The position numbers were made by a program, and so were the translations under genes. From positions 1-64,000 of the forward strand of contig CAMDKD010000002.1 in assembly GCA_945901125.1 (NCBI GenBank): 64,000 nt of DNA, written 5' to 3'. Positions 34,954 to 43,170 of the stretch are shown one piece after another. Positions within the stretch are counted from its first letter, which is position 1; each line of letters starts with the position of its first letter. The notes beneath the pieces are model-generated. The model saw only the letters and a list, made by a program, of their open reading frames with translations. It did no database searches and was not told the DNA's origin. The DNA comes from Bordetella parapertussis (GTDB taxonomy: Bacteria; Pseudomonadota; Gammaproteobacteria; Burkholderiales; Burkholderiaceae_C).

Positions 34954-36149
34954 GGCTGCCCCTGATGGCTAGCGCGTATGCGCCAGCGTTGCCAGGCAAT
35001 GCCTTGGCGTAAAGAGGTGTAGCTCAGCCACAAGCGGTCGTCGCTCCAGCTCATGGCCGGGTAGGAATATTCGCTGCCGTCGGCGCCGTCCTCAAGAATG
35101 CGCGGCGCGGACCAGGTCTGCCCGTCCCGGCTCATATGCATCAGTAATTGGCTGCGGCCGCGTTCAGCAGGGTTGCGCAGCATGACAAAGCTACCGTCAG
35201 GCAATCGCATGGCAGCTACCGCCGAGTCGTCGTTGCTCAGGGGCAAATCAGCTTGTCTTTGCCAGACCTTACCGCCGTCGCTGCCGGCAACAACGACTAT
35301 GTGTCCGTCCTGCTTCCGGCTTCGCAGCAAAGCCAGCCAATGGTCGCCGTCTAGCGCCAGCAGCGCCGGTTGCAATGCCTGTTTGATGTCGCTGAATTTA
35401 CGCATGCCTTGAAACTCACCGTCAGCATTGAACCAGGCGAACACCGGGTACTTGGCGCCCAATTCGAAATACACCGGCAACACCATGCCGGCATCGGCCA
35501 GCGGCAATGGCGCATGCCTGACCAGGTGGCTGAGGTTCCACAGCCAGCCCAGTGGCAACTGACCGATAACTTCCAGACCGGGCTTTGAAGCATCCAAGGG
35601 CGACTGTTGCTGAGTCTGGCGCAAATGCAGCACGCGCGAGGCTGCCCAGCCGCCCAGCCCGGTACCAACCACAAACAGATGCAAACGGTGTTGACGGTCC
35701 AGCCAGGCCACCGGGTTGCCGATACGCATGATGCCCTTGCCCAAGGCCGCGCCAACTTGATGCCTGTCAACCACCCGCGCGGGCGGTGTCCAGGCGTTCA
35801 GCGAGCGCGACCACAAGGACATGGCAATGCCTACGTCAGGCGCGGCTTCTTTGCTACCGGCAAACCAAAAGGCAGCCAAGGCGTATTCCGGGTCATGCGG
35901 CAAGGCCAGCAGATTGCTGGCGTGGGCCGCAGGTGCATCCGGCGGTTGCGGTATCAAACCGCTTGCTTCGAATTCAAGTTGGATTGGCGCAGCGGCTGAC
36001 GCAGCCAAGCTGTTCGCGGCTTCGGGCAAGGCCGCAGGACGGTGAACCTCGATTGGGGCCGGGGTCAACAGCAAGCCGCTTGCTATCAGCGCGCCCAAGG
36101 CCAGCCACAGCAGCGGCGCAAGAGATGCCGGCAACAGTGACTTGCGCAT
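34950..36149 (-). CDS. Sialidase-like BNR-repeat protein, membrane-anchored
   Basis: A 399-residue protein with an N-terminal hydrophobic segment (about 8-30: signal anchor or uncleaved signal), an Ala/Pro-rich stretch, then a beta-propeller-like domain of the sialidase (BNR/Asp-box) superfamily. Asp-box-like motifs are GSDGGKVW and SRDGQTW, and the final blades contain YSYPAMSWSDDRLWLSYT. The protein is therefore expected in the periplasm. Related proteins are annotated exo-alpha-sialidase, but substrate and even catalysis are unproven. It begins nine bases after prfC on the same strand and is coupled to the membrane protein downstream. Confidence 0.8.
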   Translation of the reverse strand: MRKSLLPASLAPLLWLALGALIASGLLLTPAPIEVHRPAALPEAANSLAASAAAPIQLEFEASGLIPQPPDAPAAHASNLLALPHDPEYALAAFWFAGSKEAAPDVGIAMSLWSRSLNAWTPPARVVDRHQVGAALGKGIMRIGNPVAWLDRQHRLHLFVVGTGLGGWAASRVLHLRQTQQQSPLDASKPGLEVIGQLPLGWLWNLSHLVRHAPLPLADAGMVLPVYFELGAKYPVFAWFNADGEFQGMRKFSDIKQALQPALLALDGDHWLALLRSRKQDGHIVVVAGSDGGKVWQRQADLPLSNDDSAVAAMRLPDGSFVMLRNPAERGRSQLLMHMSRDGQTWSAPRILEDGADGSEYSYPAMSWSDDRLWLSYTSLRQGIAWQRWRIRASHQGQP

Positions 36150-36158
36150 GCGTGTGGC

Positions 36159-37790
36159 TCAGCCTGCCGAACCCAGCGACAGGCCGGCGTGTTCGCGCAA
36201 GGGGTGGAAATGAATGTGTGGAAAGCGTTCTTGTGCCAGTCGTACATCGTAGGGAGAGGTACACAGGTAAGCCAGTGTGTTGGCCGCGTCCAGCGCCATG
36301 CGTTGCGGGTAGGCGTTGTTGAATTCGCGCAATTGAGCCGGGGTATCGGCGGTGATCCAGCGCGCGCCGGTGTATTGACAAGGTTCAAGCCTGACATCGC
36401 AATCGTATTCAGCTTTGAGGCGGTGTTGCACCACTTCGAATTGCAGTTGACCGATGGCGCCGAGCAGCATTGGGCCGCCGACTTCGGGTTTGAACACTTG
36501 AATTGCACCTTCTTCACCGAGTTGCTCCAGACCGGTTTGCAGTTGCTTGGTGCGCAGCGGGTTTTTCAGCAGCACTGTCATGAATAACTCGGGCGCGAAA
36601 AACGGCAAGCCGGTGAATTGCAAACTGCTGCCGTCAGTGATGGTGTCGCCGAGCTGCACGCCGCCGTGCGTAGTGAAGCCGATGATGTCACCGGCATAGG
36701 CTTCTTCCACCGCTTCGCGCCGCTGGCTCAAAAAAGTCACCACCGATGTGGGGCGCAATTCCTTGGCGCTGCGCTGTACCTTGAGTTTCATGCCGGGCGA
36801 ATATTTGCCCGATGCCACGCGCACAAAGGCAATCCGATCCCGGTGGTTGGCATCCATATTGGCTTGCACTTTGAACACCACGCCGGAGAAACCGCTGTCT
36901 TCGGGCTGAACGGTTTTTTCGACCATTTGCTTGTTGACCAGCAACGAGCTTTGGCGTGCCTGCGGAAACGGGGCCAGATCGACCAGCGCATCCAGCACTT
37001 CCATCACGCCGAAATTGTTCACGCCAGAGCCAAAGAACACCGGGGTTTGTTTGCCGCTCAAAAAAGCTTCGCGGTCAAACGTCGGCGAGGCACCGGTAGC
37101 CAGCTCCATGCTGTCCATGGCGGCGGCCCACTCCAAGCCGAAGCGGCCGGACAAATCGGCTTGTTCGGTCAGCGCAATGGTTTCGAAATCCTGCGGCAGC
37201 CGTTCACTGCCGGACTCGAACACGGTCATGGCTTGGGTGCGCAAATTGATGATGCCGCCGAAACTTTTGCCCTGGCCCACCGGCCAGGTCATGGGCACGC
37301 AAGGCATGCCGAGTTCGCGCTCGACCTCGTCCAGAATATCCAGCGGGTCGCGCACTTCGCGGTCCATTTTGTTGACAAAAGTGATGATGGGCGTATCGCG
37401 CTGGCGGCAGACTTCAATCAAGCGGCGGGTTTGTGCTTCCACGCCGTTGGCCGCGTCAATCACCATCAACGCCGAGTCGACGGCGGTCAATACCCTGTAA
37501 GTGTCTTCTGAGAAATCTTTGTGGCCCGGCGTGTCCAGCAAATTGATGACGTGGTCTCGGTACAGCATTTGCATCACAGATGAGGCCACCGAGATTCCGC
37601 GTTGCTTTTCAATTTCCATCCAGTCGCTGGTGGCGTGGCGCGAAGCCTTGCGGGCTTTGACCGAACCGGCGATTTGAATCGCGCCGGAGAACAGCAGCAG
37701 CTTCTCAGTCAAAGTGGTTTTACCCGCGTCCGGGTGGGAAATGATGGCAAAAGTGCGACGTCGGCGCACTTCCTCTAAGGCTGTGGTCAT
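36159..37790 (-). CDS. prfC: Peptide chain release factor 3
   Basis: GTPase that recycles release factors RF1 and RF2 from the ribosome after termination. The 543-residue protein has the G-domain motifs G1 SHPDAGKTTL, G3 DTPGHKDF and G4 NKMD, the RF3-typical insert RKASRHATSDWMEIEKQRGISV, and the C-terminal domain ending HFHPLREHAG. The ATG at 37790 (MTTALEEVRRRRTFAIISHPD) gives the family start; the longer frame from 37853 adds an unlikely N-terminus. It is divergent from ahcY and leads the minus-strand run into the BNR and membrane genes. Confidence 0.97.
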   Translation of the reverse strand: MTTALEEVRRRRTFAIISHPDAGKTTLTEKLLLFSGAIQIAGSVKARKASRHATSDWMEIEKQRGISVASSVMQMLYRDHVINLLDTPGHKDFSEDTYRVLTAVDSALMVIDAANGVEAQTRRLIEVCRQRDTPIITFVNKMDREVRDPLDILDEVERELGMPCVPMTWPVGQGKSFGGIINLRTQAMTVFESGSERLPQDFETIALTEQADLSGRFGLEWAAAMDSMELATGASPTFDREAFLSGKQTPVFFGSGVNNFGVMEVLDALVDLAPFPQARQSSLLVNKQMVEKTVQPEDSGFSGVVFKVQANMDANHRDRIAFVRVASGKYSPGMKLKVQRSAKELRPTSVVTFLSQRREAVEEAYAGDIIGFTTHGGVQLGDTITDGSSLQFTGLPFFAPELFMTVLLKNPLRTKQLQTGLEQLGEEGAIQVFKPEVGGPMLLGAIGQLQFEVVQHRLKAEYDCDVRLEPCQYTGARWITADTPAQLREFNNAYPQRMALDAANTLAYLCTSPYDVRLAQERFPHIHFHPLREHAGLSLGSAG

Positions 37791-37894
37791 GGTGTATTTG
37801 GGGGATAAGACGGGATCATAGCCCGAGCCAAGTCGGCACTTGGCGCGCTCCAAACGCTATTTCCCCTTCCGGCAACGTAAAGGGAAAGTTGAAA

Positions 37895-38052
37895 TACAAT
37901 AAACGCACCGAGGAGCGCTGCAGCATCTTTTGATGTGAGGCTCGGAACCCTGTCCAACTGCGCTCACCCACTGACAATGTGAGGTGAGCACCTCGGTTCA
38001 ACCTGTGTCTCAATTCGCGTGTCAGTGGCCCTGAACTTTTTTGGAGCCTCAC
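37895..38052 (+). promoter_or_regulatory. S-adenosylhomocysteine (SAH) riboswitch with -10 box upstream of ahcY
   Basis: TACAAT at 37895-37900 is a -10 box; transcription would begin at about 37907, at the riboswitch edge. P1 pairs ccgag (37908-37912) with ctcgg (37941-37945). The loop gagcgc near 37913 can pair with gcgctc near 37960 (pseudoknot), and gctcacc (37962-37968) with ggtgagc (37983-37989), matching the SAH riboswitch plan. The P1 3' strand gtgaggctc (37935-37943) is also exactly complementary to gagcctcac (38044-38052), which covers the ahcY ribosome site. SAH binding should lock P1 and free translation, so this is an on-switch. Confidence 0.9.
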
Positions 38053-38053
38053 T

Positions 38054-39487
38054 ATGAACGCATCTCTCAAACCTACACAAACTACCGATTTCCATGTCGC
38101 CGACATGAGCCTGGCCGATTGGGGCCGCAAAGAAATCAAAATCGCCGAAACCGAAATGCCCGGCCTGATGGCAATCCGCCAGGAATTCGCCAAAGCGCAA
38201 ACACTTAAAGGCGCACGCATCACCGGATCGCTGCACATGACGATTCAAACCGCGGTGCTGGTCGAAACCCTGCAAGCCCTGGGCGCACAAGTGCGTTGGG
38301 CTTCTTGCAATATTTTCTCCACCCAAGACCACGCCGCCGCTGCACTGGTCGCCAATGGCACGCCGGTGTTTGCTTACAAAGGCGAGACATTGGATGACTA
38401 CTGGGATTACACCCACCGCATTTTTGAATTCGGCGCCAAGGGAGCTGAGGGCGAAGGCCCGAACATGATTCTGGACGACGGCGGCGACGCCACGCTGCTC
38501 ATGCACTTGGGCAAGCGTGCTGAAAAAGACGCGTCGTTGTTGAACAATCCCGGCAGCGAAGAAGAAGTGTGTTTGTTCAATGCCATCAAGGCCAAGCTCG
38601 CCGTTGACCCGACTTGGTACAGCCGCAAATCAGCGCACATCATCGGCGTGACCGAAGAAACCACCACCGGCGTGTTGCGCTTGAACGAAATGGCTGCCAA
38701 AGGCACATTGATGTTCCGCGCCATCAACGTGAACGACTCTGTCACCAAGAGCAAATTCGACAACCTGTACGGCTGCCGCGAGTCTTTGGTTGACTCCATC
38801 AAGCGCGCCACCGACGTGATGATCGCCGGCAAGGTCGCTCTGGTTGCCGGTTACGGTGACGTAGGCAAAGGTTCTGCCCAGGCATTGCGCGCCTTGAGCG
38901 CCCAAGTGTGGGTGACAGAAATCGACCCTATCAACGCACTGCAAGCAGCCATGGAAGGCTACAAAGTCGTGACCATGGAATACGCGGCCGACAAAGCCGA
39001 TATTTTTGTGTCTGCCACCGGCAACAAAAACGTCATCCGTTACGAACACATGGCCGCCATGAAAGACGAAGCGATTGTCTGCAACATCGGTCACTTCGAC
39101 AATGAAATCGATGTGGCTTCGCTGGAAAAACTCCAGTGGGACGAGATCAAGCCGCAAGTCGACCACATCATCTTCCCTGACGGCAAAAAAATCACTTTGC
39201 TGGCCAAAGGCCGTTTGGTGAACCTAGGCTGCGCCACTGGCCACCCCAGCTTTGTCATGTCATCGAGTTTTGCCAATCAAACCATTGCGCAAATCGAATT
39301 GTTCACCCGCCAAGACCATTACGAAAACGGCAAGGTCTATGTGCTGCCCAAGCACCTGGACGAGAAAGTCGCGCGTTTGCATTTGAAGAAAGTCGGCGCC
39401 ATGCTGACCGAACTGACTGACGAGCAGGCCTCTTACATTGGTGTCAGCAAGAGCGGCCCGTACAAAGCCGACACCTACCGTTATTGA
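38054..39487 (+). CDS. ahcY: Adenosylhomocysteinase
   Basis: Cytoplasmic NAD-dependent enzyme that splits S-adenosylhomocysteine into adenosine and homocysteine, removing the inhibitor of methyltransferases. 477 residues, as usual. Landmarks: LHMTIQTAVLVETL, WASCNIFSTQDHAAAAL, the NAD loop AGYGDVGKGSAQALRALSA, the ETTTGVLRL block and the C-terminal KSGPYKADTYRY. Expression is very likely governed by the SAH riboswitch directly upstream. tlyA and metF follow closely, which links it to methyl-group recycling. Confidence 0.98.
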   Translation: MNASLKPTQTTDFHVADMSLADWGRKEIKIAETEMPGLMAIRQEFAKAQTLKGARITGSLHMTIQTAVLVETLQALGAQVRWASCNIFSTQDHAAAALVANGTPVFAYKGETLDDYWDYTHRIFEFGAKGAEGEGPNMILDDGGDATLLMHLGKRAEKDASLLNNPGSEEEVCLFNAIKAKLAVDPTWYSRKSAHIIGVTEETTTGVLRLNEMAAKGTLMFRAINVNDSVTKSKFDNLYGCRESLVDSIKRATDVMIAGKVALVAGYGDVGKGSAQALRALSAQVWVTEIDPINALQAAMEGYKVVTMEYAADKADIFVSATGNKNVIRYEHMAAMKDEAIVCNIGHFDNEIDVASLEKLQWDEIKPQVDHIIFPDGKKITLLAKGRLVNLGCATGHPSFVMSSSFANQTIAQIELFTRQDHYENGKVYVLPKHLDEKVARLHLKKVGAMLTELTDEQASYIGVSKSGPYKADTYRY

Positions 39488-39491
39488 CAGC

Positions 39492-40259
39492 GTGCGCGCC
39501 GACCAGTTGCTGGTCGAGCGCGGCCTGGCCGCGTCGCGCTCGCAAGCCCAGCGTTTGATCTCTTCCGGTGTGCAATGGCGCAAGCCTTTGCACAGTTGGC
39601 AGCAGGTCGATAAAAACGGCGCGCTGTTGCCGGGCGATTGCGAGTTGCAGTTGCTGGACGATGCCGAATCTCGTTTTGTCTCGCGCGGCGGTTTGAAGCT
39701 GGCTGGCGCTTTGCAATTGACTGGTGTGGCGGTTCAAGGTTTGCGTTGTCTGGACATCGGCCAATCGACCGGCGGCTTCACCGATTGCTTGTTGCAACAC
39801 GGCGCGGCGCAGGTGGTCGGTGTGGATGTCGGACATGCGCAATTGCATGCTTCATTGCGAAATGATTCACGTGTGGTTTGCCTTGAGAAAATCAATGCAC
39901 GTAGTTTGAGCGCTGAAGATTCACCATTGCAACAGTACACCCCACAAGGCGGTTTCGATTTACTGGTGGCCGATCTGAGCTTTATTTCGCTCACGCTGGT
40001 GTTGCCTGTGTTGCCCGCGCTGATGCAAGCCCGCGCCCATGCGCTGTTGCTGGTCAAGCCGCAGTTTGAATTGCAACCGGCAGACATAGGCAAGGGCGGA
40101 CTGGTCAAAGACCCGGCCTCCTACGCCTTGGTTCAACAGCGTTTGACTTCAGCGTGTGAACAAGCGGGATTCGAGGTTTTGCATTGGTTAGACAGCCCGG
40201 TGACCGGCGGCGACGGCAACCGGGAATTTTTTATACATGTACGTAGGAAATTCGAATGA
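39492..40259 (+). CDS. tlyA: TlyA-family rRNA methyltransferase (S4/FtsJ domains)
   Basis: A 255-residue protein with an N-terminal S4 RNA-binding domain (RADQLLVERGLAASRSQAQRLI) and an FtsJ-like SAM methyltransferase domain (CLDIGQSTGGFTDCLLQHGA as SAM loop; DLLVADLSFISL as motif IV; KPQFE). TlyA enzymes 2'-O-methylate rRNA and are often called hemolysin A. The GTG at 39492, four bases after ahcY, is chosen because the S4 motif then starts the protein; an upstream frame to 39438 lies inside ahcY. The SAH by-product of its reaction is removed by the enzyme encoded just upstream. metF overlaps by ATGA. Confidence 0.92.
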   Translation: MRADQLLVERGLAASRSQAQRLISSGVQWRKPLHSWQQVDKNGALLPGDCELQLLDDAESRFVSRGGLKLAGALQLTGVAVQGLRCLDIGQSTGGFTDCLLQHGAAQVVGVDVGHAQLHASLRNDSRVVCLEKINARSLSAEDSPLQQYTPQGGFDLLVADLSFISLTLVLPVLPALMQARAHALLLVKPQFELQPADIGKGGLVKDPASYALVQQRLTSACEQAGFEVLHWLDSPVTGGDGNREFFIHVRRKFE

Positions 40260-41098
40260 ATTCTTCAAGTCCTATTCCGATCAGTTTTGAATTCTTTCCT
40301 ACCAAAACAGCAGAGGGCACGGCGAAGTTGTTGACAGTGCGTCAAGAACTGTATGCGCTCAAACCGCAGTTCTTCAGTGTCACTTATGGCGCAGGCGGCT
40401 CCACCCAAGACGGCACTTTGCAGCAAGTGCAAAGCATTTTGCAAGACGGTTTTGATGCGGCACCGCATTTCTCTTGCATAGGCACCACGCGCGATACCGT
40501 GCGTGCGCAGTTGGCTGCGTTCAAAGCGGCTGGCATAAGCCGCATGGTGGCTTTGCGCGGCGATTTGCCCAGCGGCCACGGCACCTTTGGAGAATTCCGC
40601 TACGCCAGCGAACTGGTGGAATGCATACGCCAGGAGTCGGGCGAGCATTTCCATATCGAGGTTGGTTGTTACCCCGAAGTGCATCCGCAGGCTAAGTCGC
40701 CGCAGGCTGATGTGCAGGCTTACGTCACCAAAGTCAAAGCGGGCGCGAATTCAGCCATCACCCAGTATTTTTTCAACAGCGATGCTTACTTTCGCTTTGT
40801 CGATGAGGCCTACAAAATGGGCGCTGACATACCGGTGGTGGCCGGCATCATGCCGATCACCAGTTCGTCTCAATTGATGCGTTTTTCAGATGCATGCGGT
40901 GCGGAAATACCGCGCTGGATACGTTTGCGTTTGCAATCTTTTGGGGATGACAGCGCATCCATCAAAGCGTTCGGCTTGGAGGTGGTTAGCGACTTGTGCG
41001 AGCAATTGCGCAACGGCGGCGCACCGGGCTTGCATTTCTACACCATGAACCAATCGACGGCAGTGACCGCGATTTGCCGCAACCTCGGTCTGGCTTAA
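40256..41098 (+). CDS. metF: Methylenetetrahydrofolate reductase
   Basis: FAD enzyme reducing 5,10-methylene-THF to 5-methyl-THF, the methyl donor for methionine synthesis. The 280-residue protein has the family landmarks ISFEFFPTKT, FFSVTYGAGGST, the RGDLP loop, GCYPEVHPQAKS and ITQYFFNSD. Normal bacterial length. The start overlaps the tlyA stop. Its place after ahcY fits one activated-methyl-cycle unit that the SAH riboswitch might govern in part. The stop overlaps the end of rlmJ on the other strand by four bases. Confidence 0.96.
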   Translation: MNSSSPIPISFEFFPTKTAEGTAKLLTVRQELYALKPQFFSVTYGAGGSTQDGTLQQVQSILQDGFDAAPHFSCIGTTRDTVRAQLAAFKAAGISRMVALRGDLPSGHGTFGEFRYASELVECIRQESGEHFHIEVGCYPEVHPQAKSPQADVQAYVTKVKAGANSAITQYFFNSDAYFRFVDEAYKMGADIPVVAGIMPITSSSQLMRFSDACGAEIPRWIRLRLQSFGDDSASIKAFGLEVVSDLCEQLRNGGAPGLHFYTMNQSTAVTAICRNLGLA

Positions 41099-41991
41099 CC
41101 CCGCGTCAGACTGAAACCGGCCAGGTGATCCTGGCCCATCAGTTGCACCATTTGCGGCAATGCCTGTTGCAACTGCTCGTACAAAGTGAACGGCGGGTTG
41201 ATGATGACCACACCGCTGTCAACCAGGCCTATGGGTTTGGCCTTTTCCCCGGGTGTAGCGTCAATGCGTGCGCCGGTGCGTATGCGCAAAGTGGCGTGCA
41301 ACCAGGGTTTGTCTGCCTGGCGCGCCAAGTTGGTCAGATGCCGCGGCAGACTGTGCGCCTGCGGCCTGGGAATGATGGGGTACCAGACCACGTAAGTGCC
41401 GGTGGAAAAACGTTTCATGCCTATCGAGACGGCCACCACCACGCGTTCGTAGTCGAGTTTGATTTCATAACTCGGGTCGATGAACACCAGGCCGCGCCGG
41501 GTTGAGGGTGGCAAAAACTTAGGCAGGCCGTTGAAGCCGTCTTCGTGCATGACCATCACCTGGCGACCGGCGCGCAGTTCTTCCACCCGGGTTTGCAAAC
41601 CCCGGATATCGGTGGGATGCATTTCGAACAGCTTGAGTTTGTCTTGTTCGCGCAACAAATGATGCGCAATCAGTGGCGAACCCGGGTAATTCAGCAAGCC
41701 GCCTTCGCGGTTGAAATGGTCTAGCACTTTGCGGTAGTCGAGCAAGGCATCGGCCATAGGCCCGGACAGCTTGGATTTGTTGCGCATCAACGCCAGCAAG
41801 CCCTCCTGGGCTTCCCCGCTCTGGTTGGCGTCGGCGCTGTCAAGCCGGTACATACCGGCGCCGGCATGGGTGTCTATGGCGGTGAAACCGACTTCTTTGA
41901 GTGCTAAATGCTTCATCACGGCAACCAGGATGGTGTGTTTGAGCACATCGGCATGGTTGCCTGCGTGGTAGGCGTGGCGGTAACTGAACAT
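41095..41991 (-). CDS. rlmJ: 23S rRNA (adenine(2030)-N(6))-methyltransferase
   Basis: SAM-dependent methyltransferase acting on A2030 of 23S rRNA. 298 residues with the RlmJ N-terminus MFSYRHAYHAGNHADVLKH, AIDTHAGAGMYRL (SAM-binding region), an N-x-PGSP-type loop in LLNYPGSPLIA, and the catalytic motif region VFIDPSYEIK. Length and motifs match E. coli RlmJ (YhiR). It converges on metF. Confidence 0.95.
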   Translation of the reverse strand: MFSYRHAYHAGNHADVLKHTILVAVMKHLALKEVGFTAIDTHAGAGMYRLDSADANQSGEAQEGLLALMRNKSKLSGPMADALLDYRKVLDHFNREGGLLNYPGSPLIAHHLLREQDKLKLFEMHPTDIRGLQTRVEELRAGRQVMVMHEDGFNGLPKFLPPSTRRGLVFIDPSYEIKLDYERVVVAVSIGMKRFSTGTYVVWYPIIPRPQAHSLPRHLTNLARQADKPWLHATLRIRTGARIDATPGEKAKPIGLVDSGVVIINPPFTLYEQLQQALPQMVQLMGQDHLAGFSLTRG

Positions 41992-42018
41992 CCCCCATGG
42001 TAACCCGCGCTAAGCCGC

Positions 42019-42049
42019 TTGCATAAGAGGGCATGAATTGGCATAGAAT
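42019..42049 (+). promoter_or_regulatory. Possible rplM promoter
   Basis: TTGCAT (42019-42024) and TAGAAT (42044-42049) resemble sigma-70 boxes, but the 19-base spacer is long. The roughly 110-base leader between this site and rplM could hold an r-protein autoregulatory structure; I could not identify a known one. Confidence 0.35.
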
Positions 42050-42166
42050 GTAAGGCTTCGCAGCGAACAAGGTCCCGCGGCGAAGTTATCACCCCCACCT
42101 AAGAGGTTCTCAGCAGAAGAACACCGACCGTGGAAAAGGATCCCACAACCCACTCTAGGAAACAGC

Positions 42167-42595
42167 ATGTCCACTTTCAGCGCAAAACCCGCTGACGTGA
42201 CGCATGAGTGGTTTGTGATTGACGCCACCGACAAGGTGCTCGGACGGATTGCCAGCGAAGCAGCCCTCCGTTTACGCGGCAAGCACAAAGCCATTTATAC
42301 GCCCCACGTCGATACCGGCGACTACATAGTCGTCATCAACTCGTCCAAAATTCGAGTCACAGGCAACAAAGCCTTGGACAAGATGTACCACCGCCACTCC
42401 GGTTATCCGGGCGGCATCTCCAGCACCAACTTCAAAGACATGCAGGCCAAGCACCCCACACGTGCGCTTGAAAAAGCAGTCAAAGGCATGTTGCCCAAAG
42501 GTCCTTTGGGTTTTGCCATGATCAAAAAGCTCAAGGTGTACGGCGGTGCCGAGCATCCCCATACCGCCCAACAGCCCAAAGTGCTGGACATCTAA
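42167..42595 (+). CDS. rplM: 50S ribosomal protein L13
   Basis: Large-subunit ribosomal protein of 142 residues, the standard length. The N-terminus STFSAKPADVTHEWFVIDATDKVLGRIAS and the block YRHSGYPGGI (here HRHSGYPGGI) are diagnostic. rpsI follows 11 bases later, the near-universal rplM-rpsI pair. Confidence 0.99.
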   Translation: MSTFSAKPADVTHEWFVIDATDKVLGRIASEAALRLRGKHKAIYTPHVDTGDYIVVINSSKIRVTGNKALDKMYHRHSGYPGGISSTNFKDMQAKHPTRALEKAVKGMLPKGPLGFAMIKKLKVYGGAEHPHTAQQPKVLDI

Positions 42596-42606
42596 GGAGC
42601 TATGAA

Positions 42607-42999
42607 ATGATTGGTGAATGGAACAATGGCACCGGTCGTCGCAAATCCAGCGTCGCCCGCGTGTTTCTGAAAAAAGGCTCCGGCAAAATCATGGTCAACG
42701 GCAAGGACATCGCTGAATATTTCGGCCGTCAAACCTCTATCATGATCGCCAAGCAACCCCTGTTTTTGACTCAGCATGCCGAATCTTTCGACATTCAGAT
42801 CAATGTGCAGGGCGGCGGTGAATCCGGTCAGGCAGGCGCTGCCCGTCACGGCATCACCCGCGCACTCATCGACTACGATGCAACCCTCAAACCCGCACTG
42901 TCAGCAGCCGGTTTTGTTACCCGGGATGCGCGTGAAGTCGAACGTAAAAAAGTCGGTTTGCACGGTGCCCGTCGCCGCAAGCAGTTCAGCAAACGCTGA
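42607..42999 (+). CDS. rpsI: 30S ribosomal protein S9
   Basis: Small-subunit ribosomal protein of 130 residues. Diagnostic features are GTGRRKSSVARVFLKKGSGKI at the N-terminus, the GGGESGQAGAARHGITRAL block, and the basic C-terminal tail ending RRRKQFSKR that reaches towards the P-site tRNA. AAGGAGCTATGAA precedes the start ATG. A strong terminator follows. Confidence 0.99.
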   Translation: MIGEWNNGTGRRKSSVARVFLKKGSGKIMVNGKDIAEYFGRQTSIMIAKQPLFLTQHAESFDIQINVQGGGESGQAGAARHGITRALIDYDATLKPALSAAGFVTRDAREVERKKVGLHGARRRKQFSKR

Positions 43000-43029
43000 T
43001 CTACCGCCAGGCCTTGTGTCTGCAAAATG

Positions 43030-43061
43030 CCGCCAGAGCTCAGGCTTTGGCGGTTTTTTTT
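43030..43061 (+). terminator. Rho-independent terminator after rpsI
   Basis: Stem ccgccagag (43030-43038) with ctttggcgg (43045-43053), one G-U pair, loop ctcagg, followed by eight T residues. Ends the rplM-rpsI transcript. Confidence 0.92.
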
Positions 43062-43111
43062 CGATTTCATCCGTCTGCGGGATGGGTCGCCGCTATAACC
43101 TTGCCACAGGT

Positions 43112-43136
43112 ATTGTTGACTGAAATAGGTTACTAT
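43112..43136 (+). promoter_or_regulatory. IscR-like (type 1) binding site upstream of erpA
   Basis: The 25 bases at 43112-43136 match 21 of 25 positions of the IscR type 1 consensus as I recall it (ATASYYGACTRWWWYAGTCRRSTAT). The first half-site GACT is perfect, and the second is TAGGT instead of YAGTC. It lies 34 bases before the erpA start codon, where a repressor would cover the promoter. erpA is an IscR target in E. coli. No separate clear -35/-10 pair was found. Confidence 0.55.
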
Positions 43137-43170
43137 TACTTCTTAAAGAACATTTTCATTGGAGTGCGCC

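Noticed and set aside
37791..37853. N-terminal extension of prfC
   Set aside because: The 21 extra residues are not RF3-like; ATG 37790 gives the standard start.
42050..42166. Known ribosomal-protein leader or riboswitch before rplM
   Set aside because: No motif matching a structure I know; the leader length alone is not evidence.
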